Part shown: in pieces, positions 1-5,044 of the stretch
Layout of the letters: every line of letters begins with the position of its first letter
How positions within the stretch are numbered: position 1 is the stretch's first letter
Source: Candidatus Saccharibacteria bacterium UBA3225
GTDB lineage: Bacteria > Patescibacteriota > Saccharimonadia > Saccharimonadales > Saccharimonadaceae
Reading direction: 5' to 3'
DNA length: 10,209 nucleotides
Assembly: GCA_002363515.1 (NCBI GenBank)
Contig: DEVX01000049.1
Coordinates: 1-10,209, forward strand
Made by a program: the position numbers and the translations under genes
Notes under the pieces: generated by a model
The model's database searches: none
What the model was told of the DNA's origin: nothing
Seen by the model: the letters and a program-made list of their open reading frames with translations, nothing else

Positions 1-240
1 ATACTCAAAGAAGGTGGTGAAGTGCGGAAGGCACGACTCTGTCATCAAGATCAGAATGAGACGGAGCGGCCCGTCCCGAAAGGTTACGATTAAGATCAAG
101 GTGCACCAGCCGAAACGTGGTGCCGCAAAAGTGCGTCTTTACGCGAAGCCGTTCCCCCGACGACATCATTATAATCGTATTACGAACGAGGTGCTCTGGG
201 CTTGGCTCCGGTAGGGTCGAAGTACTACTATCCTAAAAAA
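1..240 (+). other. GC-rich segment, possible structured RNA or basic protein C-terminus (cut by window edge)
   Basis: I do not recognise this segment. It is visibly richer in G and C than its neighbours and ends just before a plus-oriented terminator, so a plus-strand transcript probably crosses it. Several short hairpins can be drawn: GTGC/GCAC at about 23-35, GACGG/CCGTC near 60-75, a CC-GAAA-GG tetraloop at about 76-83, GCACCA/TGGTGC around 104-124 and GCGT-CTTT-ACGC near 133-144. These favour a structured RNA. Against that, one frame stays open from base 2 to a TAG at 212-214 and would encode about 70 very basic residues. Its codons, with many CGG, AGA and AGG, are unlike those of nearby genes. 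I looked for signatures of RNase P RNA, tmRNA, SRP RNA, rRNA and a tRNA T-arm and found none convincing. Confidence 0.3.
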
Positions 241-251
241 ACAATTCAAAC

Positions 252-281
252 CCCCGTGCGTCTACGCACGGGGTGTTTTTT
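252..281 (+). terminator. Strong intrinsic terminator closing the left-edge transcript
   Basis: A perfect 9-bp GC-rich stem (252-260 with 265-273) has a TCTA loop and is followed by TGTTTTTT. The T-tract lies on the plus-strand side. Read from the minus strand the T-rich tail is interrupted, so this is at best a weaker terminator for the sortase gene ending at 325. Confidence 0.9.
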
Positions 282-324
282 ATAAAACTCAAAGATTAAA
301 ATACACTAAGCTAGCACCTCTAGA

Positions 325-1158
325 CTAATTCTTGGCTGAACGTTTAATTAGTTTCGCGTGCAGAACTACGCGTTCGGTTTCGCTATAGCAGGTCGACAAT
401 GTCATGATATGATCTGCGCCCGTAACATTAGTATGGAAATTGAACGAGCTACGCTTCATAAGCATATTTGTAAATTTTTGAAATTCCTCGTCGCTCAAGA
501 AGCTGGTTTGAATGTAATCGCTAGTGGTCGGAATATGGTAGACGCTAAAAACCTGCCATAGTGCATTTTCATGCTCGTTCGAAGTACGGATGGTGTAGTT
601 ACTGACATTATTAAGCCACCCACTAGTGAGGATATTTCGCAAAGTACCAAACATGGTGCCATCAATGCGGCCGTGTGCATAAAAAATCATATTTTTATCA
701 TTGCCATCAACGCTATTGCGAAAATCTGCAAATACCCAACCCGCCTCATTGTAGCTTCGGTCGAAGGTGTGATTTAGGTAGAAATCATTGTTCGTAGTTT
801 GAACTACGGGATAATTGATATTAGTACCACTCACTGAAATCCAACTCACGGTCTCACTATTCTTTTGTTTGAGTTCGGTAAAGTCGACATCGATCAACTT
901 CATTTTTATATAGTCCCAATATGGTCCAGTCTTTGGGTCGGGCTTTTCTTGTTTGACTACTTCGGTTTTCTGATCGTCTTCTTTTTCGGTAACTTCGGCA
1001 ATGGTTTGGACTTCTTTCTCTTGACTCTTTGTACGATCGGAATCAATTTTCCATTCAATTATCTTATAAGCCGATATGACGATTCCTACTACGCAAACTA
1101 ACGCCAACAAACAACTGACGCATAGTTTAGCTCGAGATTTTACCTTCCGAATTTTCAT
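325..1158 (-). CDS. Class B sortase, membrane-anchored cysteine transpeptidase
   Basis: The 277-residue protein has a short basic N-terminus, one membrane segment at about residues 11-34, a charged Lys/Glu linker at about 40-78 and a sortase domain from about 80 to the end. Catalytic residues are visible: His162 in YAHGRIDGTMFG, Cys257 in TLSTC and Arg263 in TERVVLHAKLI. The GTMFG stretch after the histidine is typical of class B. The family cleaves a sorting motif in secreted proteins and joins them to the cell wall or to each other, outside the membrane. Only six residues separate Cys and Arg; from memory Staphylococcus SrtB has ten, so this loop is short. No substrate with a sorting signal lies in the window. 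The ATG at 1158 is preceded by TATAAT 7 bases upstream and no Shine-Dalgarno sequence. The gene is transcribed alone, divergent from rpmF. Confidence 0.93.
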   Translation of the reverse strand: MKIRKVKSRAKLCVSCLLALVCVVGIVISAYKIIEWKIDSDRTKSQEKEVQTIAEVTEKEDDQKTEVVKQEKPDPKTGPYWDYIKMKLIDVDFTELKQKNSETVSWISVSGTNINYPVVQTTNNDFYLNHTFDRSYNEAGWVFADFRNSVDGNDKNMIFYAHGRIDGTMFGTLRNILTSGWLNNVSNYTIRTSNEHENALWQVFSVYHIPTTSDYIQTSFLSDEEFQKFTNMLMKRSSFNFHTNVTGADHIMTLSTCYSETERVVLHAKLIKRSAKN

Positions 1159-1165
1159 AAGCTCT

Positions 1166-1174
1166 ATTATAGCA
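1166..1174 (-). promoter_or_regulatory. Extended -10 promoter of the sortase gene, apparently leaderless
   Basis: On the minus strand the sequence reads TGC-TATAAT, a perfect extended -10 element. Only AGAGCTT separates it from the ATG at 1158, so the normal start of transcription falls on or beside the start codon. No good -35 is present, as expected for an extended -10 promoter. There is no Shine-Dalgarno sequence. Confidence 0.75.
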
Positions 1175-1198
1175 TATGCTGTAATCGGTCAGACCCCC

Positions 1199-1227
1199 TT
1201 GTAAAAAGGGTAAAAATATAGTAAACT
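1199..1227 (+). promoter_or_regulatory. Candidate promoter of the rpmF-nusB-NUDIX-rnc operon
   Basis: TTGTAA (1199-1204) and TAAACT (1222-1227) are 17 bases apart, each matching four of six consensus bases. An overlapping TATAGT at 1217-1222 is a better -10 but has no -35 at the right distance. A start of transcription near 1230-1235 would leave about 30 bases of leader before the ATG at 1266, including the AAGGAG ribosome binding site at 1251-1256. Confidence 0.5.
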
Positions 1228-1265
1228 AGGTCCAAAGTAATATATCAAAGAAGGAGCATTTTTAC

Positions 1266-1505
1266 ATGCCTGAACCGAAAAAACAGAGCAGCCCTCGCAA
1301 GACCGGCCTTCGCCGCAGTCATTTGCGCTTGAAGCTCGCTCGTAGCGTGAATAAGCATTCACCAGTTAAAGCTTTCGAAACCGCAAAGAAGACCCCAAAT
1401 CTCAAACTTAAAACTTGTGGCAAATGCGGCAAAAAGAATTGCGACTGCAAAGATTGTAACTGCAAGAATTGCAAAGCCAAAAAAGATAGCAAGAAGACAA
1501 AATAA
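1266..1505 (+). CDS. rpmF: Ribosomal protein bL32, divergent, with cysteine-rich C-terminus
   Basis: The 79-residue protein begins MPEPKKQSSPRKTGLRRSH, which matches the bL32 N-terminal pattern of a P-K-K stretch followed by an RRSH motif. bL32 is a small zinc-ribbon protein of the large ribosomal subunit, usually about 55-65 residues with two CxxC pairs. Here the ribbon is replaced by a Lys/Cys-rich stretch with seven cysteines at residues 51, 54, 59, 61, 64, 66 and 69, in the pattern CxxC-x4-CxCxxCxCxxC, followed by a lysine-rich tail. The ATG has AAGGAG nine bases upstream. It is the first gene of the operon, 18 bases before nusB. The neighbourhood supports the call, because rpmF often lies near rnc. 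The N-terminal identification is good; whether the C-terminus binds zinc normally is unknown. Confidence 0.75.
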   Translation: MPEPKKQSSPRKTGLRRSHLRLKLARSVNKHSPVKAFETAKKTPNLKLKTCGKCGKKNCDCKDCNCKNCKAKKDSKKTK

Positions 1506-1523
1506 AAAGGGAGGCAAAATAAG

Positions 1524-2051
1524 GTGGCAAGCAATCGACATCTCGGCAGAATAATATCACTTCAAAGTTTGTACGAGTACGAATTTAGAAGCAAGGCGGG
1601 CGACGCCACAGCCGACATCGATAGCATCGTCGCGAAGAACATCGAGCCATACGCCAAAGCTCTTGGCGATGTGGATTTCGTCCATGATTTGACGCACGGT
1701 GTTTTTGATGAAATGGAGCAACTCGATAAAGAGTTGCAACCGATGGCGCCAGAATGGCCAATTTCTAGTATTTCCTCAATCGATCGTAATGTCTTGAGGA
1801 TTGGCCTTTTTGAGCTTACGCGCCGTAAAGACCAAGTGCCTCCGAAGGTAGCGATTAATGAAGCCGTAGAGCTCGCAAAGGCTTTCGGCTCCGACAATTC
1901 GTCCAAATTCATTAATGGCGTACTTGGTACTGCTTACCGTAATATCGGGGGAGAGGATAATAAAAAGCATGCAGAATCAGAAAAGTCCAAAGGCGAAACA
2001 GCTGCAGCGCAAACCAAACCAGAAGAGGGCGGCAAAAAAACCGAGGACTAA
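1524..2051 (+). CDS. nusB: Transcription antitermination factor NusB
   Basis: NusB, with ribosomal protein uS10 (NusE), binds boxA RNA and supports antitermination and processing of rRNA transcripts in the cytoplasm. The predicted protein has 175 residues. The all-helical NusB fold covers about residues 1-140. The best-conserved part, residues 86-134, carries [27 protein letters not shown] and FINGVLG, all hallmarks of the family. Residues 142-175 form a hydrophilic E/K/A/G-rich tail beyond the usual length of about 135-150. The start is a GTG with GGGAGG about ten bases upstream; no ATG fits. It follows rpmF by 18 bases. Its last 83 bases overlap the start of the NUDIX gene in another frame, so that tail is encoded almost wholly in the overlap. 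Confidence 0.93.
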   Translation: MASNRHLGRIISLQSLYEYEFRSKAGDATADIDSIVAKNIEPYAKALGDVDFVHDLTHGVFDEMEQLDKELQPMAPEWPISSISSIDRNVLRIGLFELTRRKDQVPPKVAINEAVELAKAFGSDNSSKFINGVLGTAYRNIGGEDNKKHAESEKSKGETAAAQTKPEEGGKKTED

Positions 2052-2649
2052 AAACGTCGCCGCAAAGACGACGCCAAAAAAGAAAACCCAGAACACGCAA
2101 GTTAGTCATCGCAATGGCTTCAAAATTCCAGAGGCTCTTCCTACGGAGCTTTACAAAGAGCCAAAACTAGAAAAATTGCGACAAGTAGTCTTGCGTAAAA
2201 AACCAGAGATCAAAGAAATCGTGCGCGAGCCGACTGCTGGTGGGATTGTTTTTCGCATGACGCCAGATCAGCGCGATATTGAGATCTTACTTATTCAAGA
2301 CAGTAAGAATCGTTGGACTATCCCGAAAGGCCACATCGAGCCAGGCGAGACCGCTAAGCAGACCGCCGTGCGCGAGATTGGCGAAGAATCAGGGCTAAAA
2401 AATGTCGACGTACTGGCTTGGTTGGGCAAGATACACTTCAAGTATCGCCGTCTCGAAAAACTAGTTCTAATGACAACGCAAGTTTATCTCGTGCAATCAT
2501 TAGACAAGAATGAGCGCCCTACTAAAGAAAAGTGGATGAACGGCATTCGTTGGTTTGGTTTTTCGGAAGCGCTCGATGCGATAGAATATGCAGATATTGA
2601 GAAACTTATGCTTATTGCTAAGCGAAAAATACGAAGTGGGGATTATTAA
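1969..2649 (+). CDS. NUDIX hydrolase with long basic N-terminal extension
   Basis: With the ATG at 1969 the protein has 226 residues. The NUDIX box is perfect at residues 121-143: [23 protein letters not shown]. The preceding PTAGGIVFR strand and WTIPKGH resemble MutT-type and diadenosine tetraphosphate hydrolases, which cleave nucleoside diphosphates linked to another group with Mg2+. The true substrate cannot be read from sequence. Residues 1-50 form a Lys/Arg/Gln-rich tail, perhaps nucleic acid binding. The ATG is preceded by a GGGGGAGAGG run about 12 bases upstream. A GTG at 2221 would give a minimal domain and remove the overlap with nusB, but it has no good ribosome binding site, and the basic stretch before it stays open. 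The stop lies three bases before rnc. Confidence 0.88.
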   Translation: MQNQKSPKAKQLQRKPNQKRAAKKPRTKNVAAKTTPKKKTQNTQVSHRNGFKIPEALPTELYKEPKLEKLRQVVLRKKPEIKEIVREPTAGGIVFRMTPDQRDIEILLIQDSKNRWTIPKGHIEPGETAKQTAVREIGEESGLKNVDVLAWLGKIHFKYRRLEKLVLMTTQVYLVQSLDKNERPTKEKWMNGIRWFGFSEALDAIEYADIEKLMLIAKRKIRSGDY

Positions 2650-2652
2650 TTA

Positions 2653-3396
2653 ATGAATAAAGAACAAATTGACGCATACCGCGAATTTGCCAAAAATAAA
2701 TTAAACATTGAGTTCGCGGATATAAATTTGCTGATTACAGCACTGACACATCGTTCATATGTTAATGAACATAAGAAAACCGTAGTAGAGCATAACGAAC
2801 GTCTAGAATTTCTTGGCGACGCCGTCTTGGAACTAGTCACCTCAGACTTTCTTTTTCGTAACTATGATCAGCCAGAAGGCATTATGACTAGCTGGCGTGC
2901 GGCTTTAGTTAATACTGAATCGAACGCGGCTAGCGGCGAAAAGCTTGGCTATGGATCACTCGTGCGTTTGAGCAAGGGTGAAAAACATGGCTCGGAGCGT
3001 GCACATCATGTCATTATGGCGGACTGTTACGAGGCGATTATCGGCGCAATTTATCTAGATAAAGGCTACAAAGCTGCCGAGAAATTTATCCAAGATAACA
3101 CCCTTGTCAAAATCGACGAGATTCTTGAGTCGGAATCTTGGCGCGATTCAAAATCTTATCTACAAGAACTCGCCCAACGTATCGATGGTGTCACGCCGGT
3201 CTATCGCGTCATGAAAGAGGAGGGGCCCGATCACGATAAAACCTTTACGCTTGGCGTATATATTAACGACCACCTCAAGGCGACTGCAATCGGTCACAGC
3301 AAGCAAGAAGCACAGGTGAAGGCGGCTGGGGAAGCTATCCGCAAGTACAAAAAAGAACATCCGAAAGAGACAAAGACCGAATACAAAAAGCGCTAA
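2653..3396 (+). CDS. rnc: Ribonuclease III
   Basis: This endonuclease cleaves double-stranded RNA, including rRNA precursors, as a homodimer with Mg2+. The protein has 247 residues, a normal length. The catalytic domain spans about residues 5-150. It shows the signature HNERLEFLGDAVL at 47-59, with acidic residues Glu49, Glu52 and Asp56, and a second active-site block MADCYEAIIGAIYLD with Asp124 and Glu127. The double-stranded RNA binding domain covers about residues 165-235 and ends in GHSKQEAQVKAAGEAI. A short Lys-rich tail follows. The ATG comes three bases after the NUDIX stop, so translation is probably coupled; a GTGGGG about 11 bases upstream may serve as a weak ribosome binding site. 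It is the last gene of the operon, placed with NusB and bL32 as a ribosome-making set. Confidence 0.97.
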   Translation: MNKEQIDAYREFAKNKLNIEFADINLLITALTHRSYVNEHKKTVVEHNERLEFLGDAVLELVTSDFLFRNYDQPEGIMTSWRAALVNTESNAASGEKLGYGSLVRLSKGEKHGSERAHHVIMADCYEAIIGAIYLDKGYKAAEKFIQDNTLVKIDEILESESWRDSKSYLQELAQRIDGVTPVYRVMKEEGPDHDKTFTLGVYINDHLKATAIGHSKQEAQVKAAGEAIRKYKKEHPKETKTEYKKR

Positions 3397-3408
3397 TCCA
3401 TAACCGAG

Positions 3409-3433
3409 AAACCCCGCTAAAAAAGCGGGGTTT
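3409..3433 (+). terminator. Hairpin terminator after rnc
   Basis: A 9-bp stem AAACCCCGC/GCGGGGTTT encloses a seven-base A-rich loop, 12 bases after the rnc stop. The T-tract is short (TTTGTC), so termination may be partial. The next gene has its own promoter. Confidence 0.7.
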
Positions 3434-3462
3434 GTCAGTAAAAGGTGCCTAAAGAGGTATAC

Positions 3463-3491
3463 TTGTCTAATAGATAGAAATAAGATATAAT
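3463..3491 (+). promoter_or_regulatory. Promoter of rpsP
   Basis: TTGTCT (3463-3468) and a consensus TATAAT (3486-3491) are separated by 17 bases. Transcription would start near 3498. The AGGAG at 3511-3515 lies four bases before the ATG at 3520. Confidence 0.85.
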
Positions 3492-3519
3492 AATCAAGAT
3501 AAATTAATTAAGGAGAATT

Positions 3520-3888
3520 ATGCTTGCGATTCGCTTACAGCGTAATGGCCGTAAAGCTTTACCGCTTTACCGGATAGTCGTCCAAGAAGCGCAACGTCAC
3601 CCTCTTTCGGGTCGTATCGTCGCTCAGGTCGGCAGCTACAACCCACATACTAAAGAAATCAGCCTCGATAAGGAAAAGGTTGAGAAATATCTCAGCAATG
3701 GTGCTCAACCAAGCACTCGCGTAATCCGTATTTTAACCAAAGAAGGTATCAAAATGCCAAAATGGGTTAAAATGCCAAACGAGAAACATGCCACTGCTAA
3801 GCACGCCGACAAGCTTCGTAAGAATCAGCCAAAGGAAGAGCCGGCTACCGAAGAAGCAGCCGAAGAAGCTACCACTTCTGAAGCTTAG
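3520..3888 (+). CDS. rpsP: Ribosomal protein bS16
   Basis: bS16 is a small-subunit ribosomal protein needed for 30S assembly. The predicted protein has 122 residues, against about 80-90 in many bacteria. The family core is clear in residues 1-75: MLAIRLQRNGRK, PLYRIVVQEA, GRIVAQVGSYNP and YLSNGAQPS. Residues from about 80 to 122 form a charged extension that is basic at first and then Glu/Ala-rich (EEPATEEAAEEATTSEA). The ATG has AGGAG four bases upstream and a strong promoter. It is transcribed alone between two hairpins. In many Firmicutes rpsP is followed directly by khpA, rimM and trmD; here a small membrane protein gene intervenes before the khpA-like gene. Confidence 0.96.
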   Translation: MLAIRLQRNGRKALPLYRIVVQEAQRHPLSGRIVAQVGSYNPHTKEISLDKEKVEKYLSNGAQPSTRVIRILTKEGIKMPKWVKMPNEKHATAKHADKLRKNQPKEEPATEEAAEEATTSEA

Positions 3889-3901
3889 AATCCAGAATGT
3901 A

Positions 3902-3933
3902 AAAGATGTCGTTCGTAAAAGGGCGGCATCTTT
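3902..3933 (+). terminator. Hairpin terminator after rpsP
   Basis: AAAGATGTCG (3902-3911) pairs with CGGCATCTTT (3924-3933) over 10 bp with one T-G pair and a 12-base loop. The only T-run is inside the stem end, so termination strength is uncertain. It lies 13 bases after the rpsP stop. Confidence 0.6.
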
Positions 3934-3936
3934 CGA

Positions 3937-3966
3937 TTGACGCATTGTGTTTTTATGATGTAATAT
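3937..3966 (+). promoter_or_regulatory. Promoter of the 82-residue membrane protein gene
   Basis: TTGACG (3937-3942, five of six consensus bases) is followed after 18 bases by TAATAT (3961-3966, four of six). Transcription would start near 3972-3974 and leave a leader of about 58 bases. The -10 is partly covered by a perfect palindrome (3964-3975). Confidence 0.65.
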
Positions 3967-3975
3967 GTATACATA
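3964..3975. promoter_or_regulatory. Perfect 12-bp palindrome over the -10 and start site, candidate operator
   Basis: TATGTATACATA reads the same on both strands. It overlaps the last three bases of the -10 and extends to the expected start of transcription, the usual place for a repressor site. The regulator is unknown, and no regulator gene lies in the window. Confidence 0.4.
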
Positions 3976-3997
3976 CGGAAACTTCGTATAGTTTTTT
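3973..3997 (+). promoter_or_regulatory. Attenuator-like hairpin plus T6 in the leader
   Basis: ATACGGA (3973-3979) pairs with TTCGTAT (3983-3989), including one G-T pair, and two bases later comes TTTTTT (3992-3997). This has the form of an intrinsic terminator between the promoter and the gene at 4032. The stem is AU-rich and weak, so it might act only under some conditions. It shares bases with the palindrome at 3964-3975. Confidence 0.35.
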
Positions 3998-4031
3998 GTT
4001 GGACACACTCTTGAGAAAAAGGAGGAACTCA

Positions 4032-4280
4032 ATGGTAAAAATAATAGTGTCAGTAATAGCAATAATTGCCGTCGTAGCTTTCTTTATCGTATTTGATGGA
4101 CGCAAAAAACGCCCGCAGAAGGCCGGCGATTTGTCCGGCGAACCTATAACCAAAACTGGTTCGAACGAGGAGCCGGATTGTGAAGATGGTGACAAATGGC
4201 AGCCTAACTGGTTCGATATGGGGGAGGATGAGCTAGGCAGGGCAGAACTCGCCGCACTTGAGCGGAAAAACAAAATTTGA
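4032..4280 (+). CDS. Small single-pass membrane protein of unknown function
   Basis: The 82-residue protein starts MVKIIVSVIAIIAVV. Residues 4-21 form one hydrophobic segment, either an anchor or an uncleaved signal. A basic stretch follows (GRKKRPQK, 23-30), then an acidic, hydrophilic tail with a W-Q-P-N-W motif near residues 56-60 and a charged helix-like end. The basic stretch just after the membrane segment suggests that the tail is cytoplasmic. I do not recognise a family. The start at 4032 is chosen because AAGGAGG sits six bases upstream, the strongest ribosome binding site in the window; an in-frame ATG at 3906 lies upstream of the promoter and inside the rpsP terminator. The stop is TGA. 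Confidence 0.8.
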   Translation: MVKIIVSVIAIIAVVAFFIVFDGRKKRPQKAGDLSGEPITKTGSNEEPDCEDGDKWQPNWFDMGEDELGRAELAALERKNKI

Positions 4281-4370
4281 TAACTAATTAATCTTTTCAG
4301 TCTTGCTCTTTGCCACTAATCTGGGGCGGGGGTACGCGATGTTCAGTGCTTTAGCCAACTATACGACGAT
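4281..4370 (+). other. Untranslated segment before the terminator, no gene seen
   Basis: This 90-base stretch between the TGA and the terminator holds no ORF with a start and ribosome binding site. It contains an unusual GGGGCGGGGG run at about 4323-4332. I could draw no convincing helix and found no promoter for a separate small RNA. It is most simply the 3' untranslated region of the 82-residue protein gene. Confidence 0.4.
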
Positions 4371-4399
4371 CCCTGCGCCATCTCGGCGCAGGGCTTTTT
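4371..4399 (+). terminator. Strong intrinsic terminator after the small membrane protein gene
   Basis: A perfect 9-bp stem CCCTGCGCC/GGCGCAGGG with a five-base loop is followed by CTTTTT (T5 at 4395-4399). It lies about 90 bases after the stop and cleanly separates this unit from khpA. Confidence 0.92.
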
Positions 4400-4463
4400 C
4401 GTGTCAAATAATCTTGGGCGAATTTGTCATATTCGCATAAAATGTAAAATACCGCTCGCCACA

Positions 4464-4492
4464 ATGTCAAAAATGCCAGAGTGTTATATAAT
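4464..4492 (+). promoter_or_regulatory. Promoter of the khpA-like gene
   Basis: A consensus TATAAT (4487-4492) has ATGTCA (4464-4469, four of six consensus bases) 17 bases upstream. Transcription would start near 4499. GGAG at 4515-4518 is the ribosome binding site, five bases before the ATG. Confidence 0.75.
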
Positions 4493-4523
4493 AAAAGCAT
4501 AAATAATTAAAAATGGAGAACCT

Positions 4524-4922
4524 ATGGCTACTATAGACCAGCAATTCGTAGAATACATTGTAAAGACTCTAGTAAACAATCCAGACAAAGTTAGTATCGA
4601 TCGTACTATCGATGAAAAAGGCGTGCTTCTTAGCCTCGAAGTAGACCCAGAGGATGTCGGTCGCATTATTGGTCGTCGTGGCGCAACCGCTCAAAGTATT
4701 CGTACGCTTTTGCGTGCTCTCGGCACTAAGAATGATGCTCGCTACAATCTTAAAATTGTAAACAATGACAATTACGAGCCGGCCAAGCATGACGACGACG
4801 CGCCAGAGGCTGATGATGATGAAGTTGAGGACGATAACAGCGAATCTACCGTAGAGGAAGGTAGCGAACTTGCAAAAAAGACCCGCGCAGAGCTTGCGGA
4901 TTTAGACGATTTGGATATATAA
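4524..4922 (+). CDS. khpA: KH-domain RNA-binding protein, KhpA/YlqC type
   Basis: The 132-residue protein has a single KH domain in residues 1-80, with the GxxG RNA-binding loop inside VGRIIGRRGATAQSIR (46-60). KhpA-type proteins are about 75-80 residues long and act as RNA chaperones, often with a partner, KhpB. Here residues 84-132 add a strongly acidic tail rich in Asp and Glu that ends in DLDDLDI, which is not part of the family core. The gene lies near rpsP, as in many Firmicutes where khpA follows rpsP, but it has its own promoter, and neither rimM nor trmD follows. It is transcribed alone and ends at a hairpin region and a bidirectional terminator shared with the converging membrane protein gene. 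Confidence 0.88.
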   Translation: MATIDQQFVEYIVKTLVNNPDKVSIDRTIDEKGVLLSLEVDPEDVGRIIGRRGATAQSIRTLLRALGTKNDARYNLKIVNNDNYEPAKHDDDAPEADDDEVEDDNSESTVEEGSELAKKTRAELADLDDLDI

Positions 4923-4927
4923 TATTG

Positions 4928-4968
4928 TTAATGCTTTGTTCGGGCATTAAGCTAACTGCGAGTCAGCT
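4928..4968 (+). repeat. Two adjacent inverted repeats after khpA
   Basis: TTAATGC (4928-4934) pairs with GCATTAA (4944-4950). Next to it AGCT-A-ACT (4950-4957) pairs with AGT-C-AGCT (4961-4968) with one A-C mismatch. The stems are modest and neither has a T-tract, so they are not terminators. They may protect the 3' end of the khpA mRNA. Confidence 0.35.
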
Positions 4969-5000
4969 TTATAACATAAAAAGTTGAGAGCTTATATGTC

Positions 5001-5035
5001 AAAAAACCATCCCCCCTTTCAGAGGATGGTTTTTT
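5001..5035. terminator. Bidirectional terminator between khpA and the large membrane protein gene
   Basis: AAAAAACCATCC (5001-5012) pairs perfectly with GGATGGTTTTTT (5024-5035). Each strand therefore ends in a six-base T-run, so the element serves khpA on the plus strand and the converging minus-strand gene ending at 5045. Confidence 0.9.
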
Positions 5036-5044
5036 GATGTTACT

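Noticed and set aside
1..240. Identification of the left-edge segment as RNase P RNA, tmRNA or SRP RNA
   Set aside because: A stretch near 10-35 faintly resembles a conserved RNase P block, but other invariant blocks such as GUAAACCCC and ACAGAA are missing; tmRNA and SRP signatures are also absent.
1196..1210. CCCTT/AAGGG inverted repeat between the divergent sortase and rpmF genes
   Set aside because: Five base pairs with no T-tract at a promoter position are too weak to call a terminator or an operator.
1915..1968. Upstream start for the NUDIX protein at 1915
   Set aside because: The added residues are encoded by the conserved end of the NusB core and have no ribosome binding site; the ATG at 1969 fits better.
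3906..4031. Upstream ATG extending the 82-residue protein to 124 residues
   Set aside because: It lies within the rpsP terminator hairpin and upstream of the gene's promoter, while a perfect ribosome binding site precedes the ATG at 4032.
4278..4280. Use of TGA as a sense codon, as in some candidate phyla
   Set aside because: The only TGA at a gene end would add one residue before a TAA, and no TGA occurs inside any supported gene, so the standard bacterial code fits.
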